Of a stretch of DNA of 64,000 nucleotides, positions 1 to 8,140 are shown piece by piece. The notes beneath the pieces are model-generated. The model was not told the DNA's origin. It did no database searches and saw only the letters and a program-made list of their open reading frames with translations. The DNA is from Neobacillus niacini. GTDB taxonomy: Bacteria; Bacillota; Bacilli; Bacillales; Cytobacillaceae. The stretch spans positions 1-64,000 of the forward strand of contig NZ_BAWM01000139.1 of assembly GCF_000759675.1 (NCBI RefSeq), written 5' to 3'. Positions within the stretch are counted from its first letter, which is position 1; every line of letters starts with the position of its first letter. The translations under genes and the position numbers were made by a program.

Positions 1-78
1 GATCAGGTTGATAGGTCAGAGGTGGAAGCGCGGTAACGTGTGGAGCTGACTGATACTAATCGTTCGAGGACTTAACCA
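1..78 (+). rRNA. rrl: 23S ribosomal RNA, 3' end (partial)
   Basis: The first bases match the very 3' end of Bacillus 23S rRNA: the terminal helix strand GGAGCTGACTGATACTAAT and the closing CGAGGACTTAACCA. The rest of the gene lies upstream of the window. It is followed by a short AT-rich spacer and the 5S gene, the usual 23S-5S-tRNA order of a Bacillus rrn operon. The exact 3' end is estimated by similarity. Confidence 0.93.
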
Positions 79-208
79 ATTTTTTAAAGCGAACTCGTTT
101 TACAACTTCTTTGAGCATTATCTAGTTTTGAGGGAATGATTTTTTTTAAAAAACCTCTTGAAAAATCTCAAAAAGACAGTATAATAAAGATTGTCTTTGA
201 GAAAAGTA

Positions 209-325
<117 letters not shown>

Positions 326-341
326 TGCAATTCTATTATTA

Positions 342-480
342 TTCCGCAGTAGCTCAGTGGTAGAGAAGAGCATATCATCATGAATATGCTGCGAGTTGTA
401 CACACCGAGCCGCTCCTTGAGTTACTTTCTGAGGTGGGGACACACGTAAGTAAACAAGTTTTAGGGAATTAATTCTATTA
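342..480 (+). repeat. tRNA-Asn 5' fragment plus insert element A
   Basis: Bases 342-365 repeat exactly the first 24 nt of the downstream tRNA-Asn region (481-504). The duplicated stretch extends upstream as a near match (329-365 against 471-504). Between the copies lies a 115-nt insert that is not tRNA. The insert opens with a hairpin (AGCATAT/ATATGCT) and then carries CTGCGAGTTGT and a GAGC...CTTTCTGAG block. The same blocks occur in the element before tRNA-fMet (903-1047). The repeat offset is 139 bp. The downstream tRNA is intact, so the fragment is a dead 5' copy. The origin of the element is not recognised. Confidence 0.75.
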
Positions 481-481
481 T

Positions 482-556
482 TCCGCAGTAGCTCAGTGGT
501 AGAGCTATCGGCTGTTAACCGATCGGTCGTAGGTTCGAGTCCTACCTGCGGAGCCA
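482..556 (+). tRNA. trnD-Asn: tRNA-Asn (GTT)
   Basis: Complete cloverleaf with acceptor TCCGCAG/CTGCGGA, anticodon loop CTGTTAA (anticodon GTT), T-arm GGTTCGAGTCC and an encoded CCA. First of sixteen tRNAs in B. subtilis trnD order. A 5' fragment of this tRNA is duplicated 139 bp upstream. Confidence 0.97.
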
Positions 557-565
557 TTCTTTTAT

Positions 566-657
566 GGAGAGCTGTCCGAGTGGCCGAAGGAGCACGATTG
601 GAAATCGTGTAGGCGGGTAACCCTGTCTCAAGGGTTCAAATCCCTTGCTCTCCGCCA
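566..657 (+). tRNA. trnD-Ser: tRNA-Ser (GGA)
   Basis: Class II tRNA of 92 nt. Acceptor GGAGAGC, anticodon loop TTGGAAA (GGA), long variable arm, T-arm GGTTCAAATCC and an encoded CCA. Confidence 0.97.
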
Positions 658-678
658 TAAAAACTCTAACTATTATAT

Positions 679-753
679 GGCCCCTTGGTCAAGTGGTTAA
701 GACACCTCCCTTTCACGGAGGTAACACGGGTTCGAATCCCGTAGGGGTCACCA
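679..753 (+). tRNA. trnD-Glu: tRNA-Glu (TTC)
   Basis: Acceptor GGCCCCT with AGGGGTC, anticodon loop CTTTCAC (TTC), T-arm GGGTTCGAATCCC and an encoded CCA. Confidence 0.97.
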
Positions 754-794
754 AAGTTTTTTTCTCGGTAGTGTAAAATAACTCACCTTAATAT

Positions 795-870
795 GGAGGA
801 TTAGCTCAGCTGGGAGAGCATCTGCCTTACAAGCAGAGGGTCGGCGGTTCGATCCCGTCATCCTCCACCA
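795..870 (+). tRNA. trnD-Val: tRNA-Val (TAC)
   Basis: Acceptor GGAGGAT/ATCCTCC, anticodon TAC in CTTACAA, T-loop TTCGATC and an encoded CCA. Confidence 0.97.
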
Positions 871-902
871 TGATTTTTTCACAAAGTGAAAATAATCTTC
901 AA

Positions 903-1047
903 ATTGTCGCGGGGTGGAGCAACGAGCGTTACTTCACAGAATAAACTGCGAGTTGTGTCAATCGAGCTGCTGCTTGAATAGGCTTTCTGAGATTGATACA
1001 GTCCATACCAACTATGGGCATGAAGCAAATGTAATAATTTTTATTGT
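903..1047 (+). repeat. tRNA-fMet 5' fragment plus insert element B
   Basis: Bases 903-921 (ATTGTCGCGGGGTGGAGCA) recur exactly at 1043-1061, where they form the start of the real initiator tRNA. The offset is 140 bp. The insert between the copies shares with element A (342-480) the blocks GAGC near its start, CTGCGAGTTGT and GAGCYGCTSCTTGA...CTTTCTGAG, at almost the same spacing. TTGTGTCAATC can pair with GATTGATACAG to form an 11-bp stem around the conserved block. The element is not a recognised IS or intron and encodes no convincing protein. Confidence 0.75.
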
Positions 1048-1121
<74 letters not shown>

Positions 1122-1124
1122 TTC

Positions 1125-1201
1125 GGTCTGGTAGTTCAGTTGGTTAGAATGCCTGCCTGTCACGCAGGAGGTCGCGGGTTCGAGTCCCGTCCAGACCGCC
1201 A
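1125..1201 (+). tRNA. trnD-Asp: tRNA-Asp (GTC)
   Basis: Acceptor GGTCTGG/CCAGACC, anticodon loop CTGTCAC (GTC) and an encoded CCA. It starts only 4 nt after the fMet gene. Confidence 0.97.
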
Positions 1202-1226
1202 TTTTTATTAAACGGCGTAATATTGT

Positions 1227-1302
1227 GGCTCAGTAGCTCAGTCGGTAGAGCAAAGGACTGAAAATCCTTGTGTCGGCGGTTCGATTCCGTCCTGAGCCAC
1301 CA
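1227..1302 (+). tRNA. trnD-Phe: tRNA-Phe (GAA)
   Basis: Acceptor GGCTCAG/CTGAGCC, anticodon loop CTGAAAA (GAA), T-arm CGGTTCGATTCCG and an encoded CCA. Confidence 0.97.
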
Positions 1303-1327
1303 TTTTTATTCTATTGATTATATGCTT

Positions 1328-1403
<76 letters not shown>

Positions 1404-1427
1404 TTTGGTATTAACATCATACTATGT

Positions 1428-1512
1428 GGAGGGGTAGCGAAGTGGCTAAACGCGGCGGACTGTAAATCCGCTCCCTCAGGGTTCGGCGGTTCGAATCCGT
1501 CCCCCTCCACCA
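1428..1512 (+). tRNA. trnD-Tyr: tRNA-Tyr (GTA)
   Basis: Class II tRNA of 85 nt with a long variable arm. Anticodon loop CTGTAAA (GTA), acceptor GGAGGGG/CCCCTCC, encoded CCA. Confidence 0.97.
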
Positions 1513-1517
1513 TTTAT

Positions 1518-1591
1518 AGGGGTATAGTTTAAAGGTAGAACGAAGGTCTCCAAAACCTTTGGTGTGGGTTCAATTCCTACTACCCCTGCCA
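1518..1591 (+). tRNA. trnD-Trp: tRNA-Trp (CCA)
   Basis: Acceptor AGGGGTA/TACCCCT, anticodon loop CTCCAAA (CCA) and an encoded 3' CCA. Confidence 0.97.
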
Positions 1592-1605
1592 ATTAATTTT
1601 ATTAT

Positions 1606-1682
1606 GGCGATTGTGGCGAAGTGGTTAACGCACCTGATTGTGGTTCAGGCATTCGTGGGTTCGATTCCCATCAGTCGCCCCA
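1606..1682 (+). tRNA. trnD-His: tRNA-His (GTG)
   Basis: Carries the extra G-1 paired to C73 that defines tRNA-His. Acceptor GCGATTG/CAGTCGC, anticodon GTG and an encoded CCA. Confidence 0.97.
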
Positions 1683-1713
1683 TAAAACCATCATTAAAAA
1701 AACAATATATCAT

Positions 1714-1788
1714 TGGGCTATAGCCAAGCGGTAAGGCATCGCACTTTGACTGCGACATGCGTTGGTTCAAATCCAGCTAGCCCAGCCA
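1714..1788 (+). tRNA. trnD-Gln: tRNA-Gln (TTG)
   Basis: Acceptor TGGGCTA/TAGCCCA, anticodon loop CTTTGAC (TTG) and an encoded CCA. Confidence 0.97.
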
Positions 1789-1792
1789 ATTT

Positions 1793-1867
1793 GCGGAAGT
1801 AGTTCAGTGGTAGAACACCACCTTGCCAAGGTGGGGGTCGCGGGTTCGAATCCCGTCTTCCGCTCCA
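1793..1867 (+). tRNA. trnD-Gly: tRNA-Gly (GCC)
   Basis: Acceptor GCGGAAG/CTTCCGC, anticodon GCC in TTGCCAA and an encoded CCA. Separated from tRNA-Gln by 4 nt. Confidence 0.97.
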
Positions 1868-1873
1868 TAATAT

Positions 1874-1944
<71 letters not shown>

Positions 1945-1983
1945 TCAATTTTTCACTTGAGATTTAATAGCGCATTTTATTGC

Positions 1984-2069
1984 GCCGGGGTGGCGGAACT
2001 GGCAGACGCACAGGACTTAAAATCCTGCGGTAGGTGACTACCGTACCGGTTCGATTCCGGTCCTCGGCA
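1984..2069 (+). tRNA. trnD-Leu1: tRNA-Leu (TAA)
   Basis: Class II tRNA. Acceptor GCCGGGG pairs with CCTCGGC (one G-U), anticodon loop CTTAAAA (TAA), long variable arm. CCA is not encoded. Confidence 0.96.
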
Positions 2070-2092
2070 TTATTTTTACAAAATTTTATTAT

Positions 2093-2173
2093 GCCGGTGT
2101 GGCGGAATTGGCAGACGCGCACGACTCAAAATCGTGTTCCTCTGGAGTGTCGGTTCGACCCCGACCACCGGTA
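2093..2173 (+). tRNA. trnD-Leu2: tRNA-Leu (CAA)
   Basis: Class II tRNA. Acceptor GCCGGTG pairs with CACCGGT, anticodon loop CTCAAAA (CAA). CCA is not encoded. Last tRNA of the trnD-like cluster. Confidence 0.96.
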
Positions 2174-2204
2174 TCTGAAATAAGGCAGCCAAGCCTTATG
2201 AATC

Positions 2205-2242
2205 AAGACTTTCAACAGTTCATGTTGGAGGTCTTTTTTGTT
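2205..2242 (+). terminator. intrinsic terminator of the rrn-tRNA operon
   Basis: A 13-bp stem, AAGACTTTCAACA with TGTTGGAGGTCTT (G-U pairs allowed), loop GTTCA, followed by a T-rich run. It lies 32 nt after the last tRNA. Confidence 0.88.
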
Positions 2243-2306
2243 TTCTTCAAAAGACTGAAATTAGTTAAAATCGTGTGCTTCGAATCTTATGCTTGGAGGG
2301 GATTTT

Positions 2307-2387
2307 ATGTCCAGAAGAGGAAAGCTTACTGATGATGAATTGAAAATAGTCAATGCAAAAATTACTGATGAAGAAGCTTTTAAATAG
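2307..2387 (+). CDS. small ORF of 26 residues, possible gene remnant
   Basis: An ATG preceded by a good ribosome binding site (TTGGAGGGG, 2293-2301) opens a very short, charged frame that begins MSRRGKLTDDELK and stops after 26 codons. No family is recognised. The DNA beyond the stop is AT-rich and shows no clear continuation. It could be the start of a truncated gene beside the tRNA cluster or a real microprotein. Bases 2388-2678 show no recognisable gene. Confidence 0.25.
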   Translation: MSRRGKLTDDELKIVNAKITDEEAFK

Positions 2388-2678
2388 AAGAGTGTCAAAA
2401 ACAGAAATCGGCTCTTAGGTAGATATAAATAGTAGGAGAGTGCTTATTATCTTATCCCTAGGAATAATATGGAAATTAGTGAATCAGATACAGGATTTAC
2501 CAATCCAAATATATATAAGATGAAGAAAGGAAAAAAGAAGATCTGGAAGTTTCTTCAGAAATATCAATGCCAAGAAAACTACTTCATTAATGATTTAGAG
2601 TGTCAGAGGAATGGAAGTTAGGGTTACGATAGAAAAAACATTGCCTTATAAATAATCTGAAAATTCAAAAGAAATATA

Positions 2679-2733
2679 TTTACAATTATCCTATTTAGTA
2701 CTATACTTACATTATAAATAAAAAATATACAAT
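2679..2733 (+). promoter_or_regulatory. sigma-A promoter and operator-like site before GntR regulator 1
   Basis: TTTACA at 2679-2684 and TATACT at 2702-2707 are 17 nt apart. Fifteen bases after the -10 box lies AAAATATACAAT (2722-2733). It matches 8 of 12 positions of the ATTATCGACAAT site found at the same distance from two other promoters in this island. This suggests autoregulation by the GntR protein, but the core TCGA is replaced by TATA. Confidence 0.55.
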
Positions 2734-2771
2734 ATACATTATATTTTATATCTTTGAAAGGAATGTAAGGC

Positions 2772-3440
2772 ATGTCTTTTAACAAAGTTAAAGATAATGA
2801 AATTGCGAATAGAACTTTATCCCAACAAATTGCAGATTCGATTACAATGGAAATCATTGAAGGACAATACAAGCCAGGAGAACGATTGTATGAAATGAAA
2901 TTAACTGAACATTTTGGGACAAGTAGAGCACCGATTCGGGAAGCACTATATATTTTAGAAAAGGAAGGAATAGTAGAAAGAAGTCCCCGTCGGGGAGTAT
3001 TCGTAAAGAACTACACTTCTAAAGAACTGTTTGATTTATATGATGTAATTTACCGTCTTGAAGAAATTGCACTTGAAAAAGCAAGTGAGTCCATTTCGGA
3101 AAGTCAGTTAATTTACTTAAAAGATCTTATAGGACAAATGGAAAGCGAAGCAGAACAAAAGAAGATAAGGAATTATTTTAGTCTTATGGAAAAGCTTCAA
3201 ATAAGTTTCTTTGAGGTAACGGGAAATGAGGTATTAAAGGAAGTGTACACCAATCTAATCACACGTATCACCAGATTCCGTTTTATGTCCCTATCCCATC
3301 CTTTAAGTCTAGAGCATTCAATCGAGGAATATAAAAGTATTGTAGATGGGCTTATTGAACGAAACTATACCCAAGTAAAGTTTCATTTGAAAAGAAAAGA
3401 AAAACGAGCTTTAGAAATTTGGAAACAAAAAGGATTTTAA
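2772..3440 (+). CDS. GntR-family transcriptional regulator, FCD-like (paralog 1)
   Basis: DNA-binding regulator of 222 residues. The N-terminal GntR winged helix spans about residues 13-80: LSQQIADSI, the recognition region SRAPIREAL (51-59) and the wing SPRRGVFV (71-78). A helical FadR/FCD-type ligand domain follows. The His residues that bind metal in typical FCD domains are not evident (FFEVTGNEVL where FH...GN is usual), so the ligand may bind without metal. It is a close paralog of the regulator at 25052-25723; the two bracket the catabolic island, and a third copy is a relic at 13495. It probably represses the operons that carry the shared operator. The ligand is unknown. Confidence 0.88.
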   Translation: MSFNKVKDNEIANRTLSQQIADSITMEIIEGQYKPGERLYEMKLTEHFGTSRAPIREALYILEKEGIVERSPRRGVFVKNYTSKELFDLYDVIYRLEEIALEKASESISESQLIYLKDLIGQMESEAEQKKIRNYFSLMEKLQISFFEVTGNEVLKEVYTNLITRITRFRFMSLSHPLSLEHSIEEYKSIVDGLIERNYTQVKFHLKRKEKRALEIWKQKGF

Positions 3441-3654
3441 TAGGATTAATTTCGTTACTTTACATGGAGTATATATGCGTACTGCTTCTCTTATAAAAGC
3501 CACTTAGGCTATCGAACCTTATACTATATCTGGTTTTCAATGAACGACAATGTTTTAGAGACTTTTACCTGTCTATTTATCTATAGTATATTTTCAGATA
3601 ATTGAGGTAGCAAAAGCTACCACCGAACTGTCATCCCATGCCTACAGATGGGCT

Positions 3655-3676
3655 AGCCCATGCATGGGCTTTCTCG
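3655..3676 (+). terminator. probable terminator after GntR regulator 1
   Basis: The perfect 16-nt palindrome AGCCCATGCATGGGCT is followed by TTCTCGTTT. It lies about 215 nt after the GntR stop in an otherwise gene-free 330-nt spacer. The T-run is weak, so function is likely but not certain. Confidence 0.5.
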
Positions 3677-3677
3677 T

Positions 3678-3747
3678 TTGGATAATCTGTAATTTACTAT
3701 TAAATAAATTATTTAGGGGCAATCTTTCCGTTGAAAATGTCGACAAT
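3678..3747 (+). promoter_or_regulatory. promoter and GntR-type operator before the amidohydrolase operon
   Basis: TTGGAT (3678-3683) and TAAATA (3701-3706) are 17 nt apart. Downstream, AATGTCGACAAT (3736-3747) contains the perfect palindrome TGTCGACA. The site matches the operators at 11865 and 24974. GntR/FCD regulators typically bind GT-N-AC palindromes of this kind. A site past the start point suggests repression by roadblock. Confidence 0.6.
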
Positions 3748-3772
3748 ATATTTTAAAAGGAGGTAATTTACA

Positions 3773-4849
3773 ATGTCTGTTTTGAAATCCGGAATTATAG
3801 ATACCGATGTCCATCCATGGGTGAACGGTGATATAAAAGGGTTGTTACCTTATTTAAGCCAATCATGGCAAAAACATTTTGATGGAAGATACACTTTGCC
3901 TAATCATGCATTACGACCACCGTTAGCACGGGCATCATCCAATCGAATCGATGAAATACCGCCAAATGGAGGAGAACCTGGGTCGGATCCTACTTATGTA
4001 AGCAGTCAATTATTGGATCGCTATAACATAAAGCATGCTATCCTTTCATCCATTCAGGCTGGAAAATTGGTGTCTTTACCTAATTCAAATGAAGCTATTG
4101 CTTTAGCAAGAGCATTTAACGACTTCATGATTAATGAGTGGTTAACAGTAGATCCAAGGTATAAATTGGCAGCATGCATCGCAGTTCATAATCCTATTGA
4201 AGCAGCTAAAGAGATACGTCGAGTTGCGCAAAATAAAAGTGTAGTTGCAATATTTATGCCATTATTTAATATCTTGATGGGAAACCAACATTATCATCCC
4301 ATTTATGATGCAGCTCAGGAATGTGGACTCCCGATTTTCCTGCATCCAACAGGTACTGAAGGAGGATTCTCAACTAGTCTTCAATTTGCGGGTGGGGTGC
4401 CAAGCACTTATATAGAGAGGCATACCAGCTTTCCACAGATCGGCATGGCCCAATTAAATAGCCTAGTTTTTGAAGGTACTTTTGTGAAATTCCCTAATTT
4501 AAAAGTTGTTTTAGCCGAATTTGGATATAGTTGGCTACCCCATGTACTCTGGAGAATGGATCAGAATTGGAGAGGATTTAGAAAAGAAATTCCATGGATT
4601 ACAGAGGAACCGAGTCAAATCGTGTTAGATAAGGTTCGTTTAACTTCACAACCTGTGGAGGAGCCAAATAAGAACAAGTATCTCATGCAAATTTTTGAAA
4701 TGATTCAGGCAGAAAAAACATTAATGTTTAGTACGGATTATCCGCATTGGGATAATGATTTTCCTGATCATACGTTTACGTCTATTCCGGAAGAATTAAA
4801 ACAACGAATATTTCATGATACAGCCGCTGAATTTTTCTCATTAGATTAA
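3773..4849 (+). CDS. amidohydrolase-related metal-dependent hydrolase/decarboxylase
   Basis: Cytoplasmic TIM-barrel protein of 358 residues in the amidohydrolase_2 (ACMSD-like) family, whose members decarboxylate or hydrolyse aromatic and cyclic carboxylates. Visible metal and active-site residues are D12-x-H14 (IIDTDVH), H191 (PIFLHPTG), E249 and H257 (LAEFGYSWLPHVLW) and D322 (FSTDYPHWD). It is the first gene of an operon, with a perfect AAAGGAGGT ribosome binding site and a GntR-type operator upstream. It is followed after 10 nt by a Rieske ferredoxin. The substrate is not known; an acid or lactone from the pathway is likely. Confidence 0.85.
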   Translation: MSVLKSGIIDTDVHPWVNGDIKGLLPYLSQSWQKHFDGRYTLPNHALRPPLARASSNRIDEIPPNGGEPGSDPTYVSSQLLDRYNIKHAILSSIQAGKLVSLPNSNEAIALARAFNDFMINEWLTVDPRYKLAACIAVHNPIEAAKEIRRVAQNKSVVAIFMPLFNILMGNQHYHPIYDAAQECGLPIFLHPTGTEGGFSTSLQFAGGVPSTYIERHTSFPQIGMAQLNSLVFEGTFVKFPNLKVVLAEFGYSWLPHVLWRMDQNWRGFRKEIPWITEEPSQIVLDKVRLTSQPVEEPNKNKYLMQIFEMIQAEKTLMFSTDYPHWDNDFPDHTFTSIPEELKQRIFHDTAAEFFSLD

Positions 4850-4859
4850 GGAGGATAAT

Positions 4860-5210
4860 ATGGAGTATCTTGTCTGTACAATGGATCAATTGACAAATGG
4901 AAAAGCCTTATTAGTAGATATAAATGAAATTACAATAGGTGTATTTTTTGAAAATGGCCATGTGTATGCTATAAGAAATCAATGCCCCCACAAGCTTGCG
5001 CCTATCTGTAAAGGCGTGGTAGGCGGTACTATGCTTCCAAGTGATCCGTGCGATTTTAAATTTGGTATGGAAGGCGAAGTGTTGAAGTGTCCCTGGCATG
5101 GGTGGGAATTTGATTTAAAAACTGGAGAATCTTTATTTGGTATCAGCAAACGGAAAGTAAAAACATATCCAGTTGAAGTAATCGAAAATGATGTGTATAT
5201 CAAGATGTAA
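4860..5210 (+). CDS. Rieske [2Fe-2S] ferredoxin
   Basis: Small soluble Rieske protein of 116 residues. The cluster ligands are visible as C42-P-H44 (NQCPHKLAP) and C77-x-x-H80 (KCPWHGWEF), the standard CxH...CxxH pair. It has the size of stand-alone Rieske ferredoxins that feed electrons to ring-hydroxylating oxygenases, so the KshA-like oxygenase at 17167 is a plausible partner, although 12 kb apart. The start follows AAGGAGG by a few bases and is tightly coupled to the amidohydrolase. No dedicated ferredoxin reductase is seen in the island. Confidence 0.9.
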   Translation: MEYLVCTMDQLTNGKALLVDINEITIGVFFENGHVYAIRNQCPHKLAPICKGVVGGTMLPSDPCDFKFGMEGEVLKCPWHGWEFDLKTGESLFGISKRKVKTYPVEVIENDVYIKM

Positions 5211-5318
5211 ATGAAGATACCCGTGTGTTTCCAAATAAGTAACTATTAATAAGCAAATATAATTTATAGCACCTTTCCAGAAATGAGAGCCGGCAAATAT
5301 ATAGGGGGATGAGTGTGC

Positions 5319-6266
5319 ATGAAGGTAGGACTGATAGGATTAGGGAATATGGGAGGCCGAATTGCAAAACGATTACTTCAAGAGGGGAACCGAATCTCCA
5401 TTTACGACAAAAATCCACAAATTATTCAGGAGTTTGTGGCGTATGGGGCAGAAGCAGCTACCAATCCACAAGCACTTGCCGCTAAGAATGAAATTATTAT
5501 TACTGTATTACCGAATGCTGAGATAGTAAAAGAGGTTGTGTTAGGGAATGAAGGTTTGATCAAAGGGTTTAAACCTGGAAGCACACTTATTGAAATGACT
5601 ACATCTCTTCCAGAAGTGACCCGTGACATTGGAAAAGTGCTCTATGAAAATGGAATAAGCATAATAGATGCTCCGATTAGTGGTGGAGTAAAAAAGGCAG
5701 AAACCGGAGAACTTTCCATCATGGTAGGAGGGGAAGAGGCTGTATTTTCAAGGGTCCTTCCGATATTAAATCAAATTGGCACTACAATTATACTGGTAGG
5801 TGAATTAGGGGCTGGTCATACGATCAAGGCGATAAACAATCTGCTTTGTGCAACAACTTTAGGTATTACAGCTGAAGCATTGGCGCTAGGAGTCAAAATG
5901 GGATTGGACCCTGAAAAGATGCTTAAAGTGATAAATAATAGCAGTGGAAGAAGTCATTCAAGCGAAGTGAAATTTCCTCAACAAGTTTTGAATCGGAAGT
6001 TTGAGGTAGGATTTACAATCGACCTCATGTATAAAGACATCAGCATTGCACTTTCTTTAGCTCAAGATCAAGACCTACCACTGGGCATTTCTGAAGCAGT
6101 GCTGCAGCTATGGAAAAAAGGAGTTACCTATGGGGGAGATTTGGACCATACAGCAATTGCAAAAGTAGTTGAACAAATGGCGGGAGTTGAAATTAAATCT
6201 ACTGAAAAGATAGGGACAGATGAGGAAATCTCACAATTCATTGATTTACAAGGCCAGAGAAAGTAA
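5319..6266 (+). CDS. 3-hydroxyisobutyrate dehydrogenase-family oxidoreductase
   Basis: NAD(P)-dependent beta-hydroxyacid dehydrogenase of about 315 residues. The Rossmann motif GLIGLGNMG is at residues 4-12, the substrate loop is DAPISGGVKKAETG, and the catalytic Lys lies in GHTIKAINN. The family oxidises 3-hydroxyisobutyrate, tartronate semialdehyde and related hydroxyacids. A GTG at 5313 is also in frame, but the GGGGG ribosome binding site (5304-5308) is better spaced for ATG 5319. It probably handles a hydroxyacid intermediate of the pathway. Confidence 0.88.
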   Translation: MKVGLIGLGNMGGRIAKRLLQEGNRISIYDKNPQIIQEFVAYGAEAATNPQALAAKNEIIITVLPNAEIVKEVVLGNEGLIKGFKPGSTLIEMTTSLPEVTRDIGKVLYENGISIIDAPISGGVKKAETGELSIMVGGEEAVFSRVLPILNQIGTTIILVGELGAGHTIKAINNLLCATTLGITAEALALGVKMGLDPEKMLKVINNSSGRSHSSEVKFPQQVLNRKFEVGFTIDLMYKDISIALSLAQDQDLPLGISEAVLQLWKKGVTYGGDLDHTAIAKVVEQMAGVEIKSTEKIGTDEEISQFIDLQGQRK

Positions 6267-6277
6267 AGGGAGTAAGA

Positions 6278-6752
6278 ATGGTAAAGGATAATACAGAATT
6301 AATCATACAAAAAATAACCGAAAAATTGTACACACTTGATTTACCCCAATTGATGACAATTTAAAAAGGTCTCACGAAAGACTACATAATTTGGAAGGCT
6401 TATCGGCATTAATTGGAATGAACAGGGCGTTATAGAAATGATATTAAGCGATACTAACACCAATACATTTGGTGTAACCCAAGGTGGAGCTATATATTCA
6501 CTAGCCGACGTAGCAATTGGTTATCGAATATTGGATCAGTTAAAGGAGAAACAAAAGGTTTTTACACTAGAGATGAAGATGAATTTCATAAAAAAAGGTA
6601 AAGGAGCCAAGTTAGCCGCAAAAACGGAATTATTTCATTGGGGAAGGCAAACGGTGGTCATACAATGTCAAATCCTTGATGAGAATGTAGAAATAGTGGC
6701 ACACTCTCTCGGAACCTTCTATATTGTTGATGATGAAAGAATAGATTCTTAA
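6278..6752 (+). pseudogene. PaaI-type hotdog thioesterase, 5' end frameshifted
   Basis: An open frame from 6438 to 6752 (104 residues) has the hotdog thioesterase signature NTFGVTQGGAIYSLADVAIGY. It lacks the usual first 40 residues. These can be traced upstream in DNA: an ATG with a GGGAG site at 6278 starts MVKDNTELIIQKI, reaches a stop at 6362, and family-like sequence (FGRLIGINWNEQGVIE) resumes in another frame up to ATG 6438. At least one stop and one frameshift separate the two parts. Either the gene is dead or a short protein is made. An intact relative is at 16542. Confidence 0.7.
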
Positions 6753-6847
6753 TGGATTTGTAGAATAATAATTTCCTATTTCGAAAATTATTATCTGATT
6801 ATTACGTTAATTAGGAAATTGAATAGATAGAAGGGAGAAATATTTAT

Positions 6848-7225
6848 ATGAATAAGGATAGATACGAAGAGGGGCTTAAAATCCGGACTGAAGTGGTTGG
6901 TGCTGAGTATGTTGAAAAATCTATTAAAAACGCAACTGATTTTAATCGCCCTATGCAAGAACTAGTTACTGAATATTGTTGGGGGGAGGTATGGGGAAGA
7001 CCTAATCTTCCGCGTAAAACTAGGAGTATGATTAATCTTGCCATGTTAACGGCTCTCAATCGTCCTCATGAATTAAGGCTGCATATCAAGGGTGCTATAC
7101 GGAACGGAGTGACTCAAGCGGAAATTCAGGAGATTTTCCTGCAATCTATAATTTATTGTGGAGTGCCTGCAGGAGTTGAAAGTTTTCGGATAGCTCAAGA
7201 AGTTTTAAATGAAGAAGAAATATGA
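6848..7225 (+). CDS. carboxymuconolactone decarboxylase-family protein
   Basis: Protein of 125 residues, the size of PcaC-type 4-carboxymuconolactone decarboxylases and the AhpD-like fold. Family hallmarks are EYCWGEVWGRPNLPRKTRSM, HELRLHIKGAIRNGVT and IIYCGVPAG near the C-terminus. In protocatechuate degradation PcaC removes CO2 after ring cleavage, but no ring-cleavage dioxygenase is seen in this window, so the substrate may differ. It has an AAGGGAG ribosome binding site and the same orientation as its neighbours. Confidence 0.85.
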   Translation: MNKDRYEEGLKIRTEVVGAEYVEKSIKNATDFNRPMQELVTEYCWGEVWGRPNLPRKTRSMINLAMLTALNRPHELRLHIKGAIRNGVTQAEIQEIFLQSIIYCGVPAGVESFRIAQEVLNEEEI

Positions 7226-7310
7226 ACTAGTATTAGAAGTTGTCAAAAATACCTAACCCAAAATAACTAACATCCAAAAATTGCGAACTGGGTGGAAGGA
7301 GTGTAATTTT

Positions 7311-8093
7311 ATGGAGTTTGTTCATTTAAGTTATATAGGGGTCGAAGGTCATATTGCAAATGTGGTACTCGATCGGCCTGAATCTCGAAATGCCTTTAAT
7401 ACGGAAATGGCTCATCAGCTGTTAAAAGCATTTAAATCGATTTCTATTAGTGATGCAAGGGTTGTTTTACTAAGTTCTTCAAATAAAAAGTCTTTTTGTT
7501 CGGGAGCCGATCTTAAGGAGCGTAATGATCTGACAGAAAATGAATGGCGGGACCAGCACAAGTTATTCGAAAATATGTTCAACAGTATTAATGATCTTCC
7601 TCAGCCTGTTATTGCCGTTGTTGATGGGTATGCAGTAGCTGGAGGAGCAGAAATTGTAATTAACTGCGATATGATCGTCGCTGCCAAAACTGCAATATTT
7701 GGTTTTCCTGAAGTAACGCGCGGAATAATGCCTGGGGGAGGAGGGAGCCGTTTGTTGCCTAGACGTATCGGAGTGCATCGTGCGAAGGAATGGCTTTGCA
7801 CAGGGCGATTTGTTAGTGCTCAAGAAGCTAACGAGACAGGCTTTATTAATCGTTTAACCGACTCGGATACTCTATTTTCACATGCATTGGAGCTTGCAGA
7901 AGCGATTGCAAAAAATGCGCCTTTGGCTGTTCAGAATTGTAAAGCATCAGTTGATGAAATATTCGGGATGGATGACAAATCTGCTAGGGATCGCGAGTTG
8001 GAGTTTTATAATCGGTGCGTGGATACTGAGGACAGACAAGAAGGTGTTCTAGCTTTTGTAGAGAAGCGTTCTCCACGTTTTATAGGGAAATAG
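7311..8093 (+). CDS. enoyl-CoA hydratase/isomerase family protein
   Basis: Crotonase-fold enzyme of 260 residues. The oxyanion-hole segments are SFCSGADLKE and GYAVAGGAEIVINCDM, and the active-site region is FPEVTRGIMPGGGGSRLLPR. It hydrates or isomerises enoyl-CoA intermediates. The frame is open from a TTG at 7281, but GGAAGGAG at 7294-7301 places translation at ATG 7311, which also matches the usual family N-terminus. It precedes the CoA transferase and the acyl-CoA dehydrogenase, consistent with a CoA-thioester route. Confidence 0.9.
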   Translation: MEFVHLSYIGVEGHIANVVLDRPESRNAFNTEMAHQLLKAFKSISISDARVVLLSSSNKKSFCSGADLKERNDLTENEWRDQHKLFENMFNSINDLPQPVIAVVDGYAVAGGAEIVINCDMIVAAKTAIFGFPEVTRGIMPGGGGSRLLPRRIGVHRAKEWLCTGRFVSAQEANETGFINRLTDSDTLFSHALELAEAIAKNAPLAVQNCKASVDEIFGMDDKSARDRELEFYNRCVDTEDRQEGVLAFVEKRSPRFIGK

Positions 8094-8140
8094 TAGGTTT
8101 CTTATTTAGCAGAAACATTTTAAAAAAAGGAGAGGGGAGC

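Noticed and set aside
342..1047. Group I intron or retron in the tRNA genes
   Set aside because: Inserts are only 115-126 nt, lie in the D-arm region rather than the anticodon loop, and lack intron core motifs or a reverse transcriptase.
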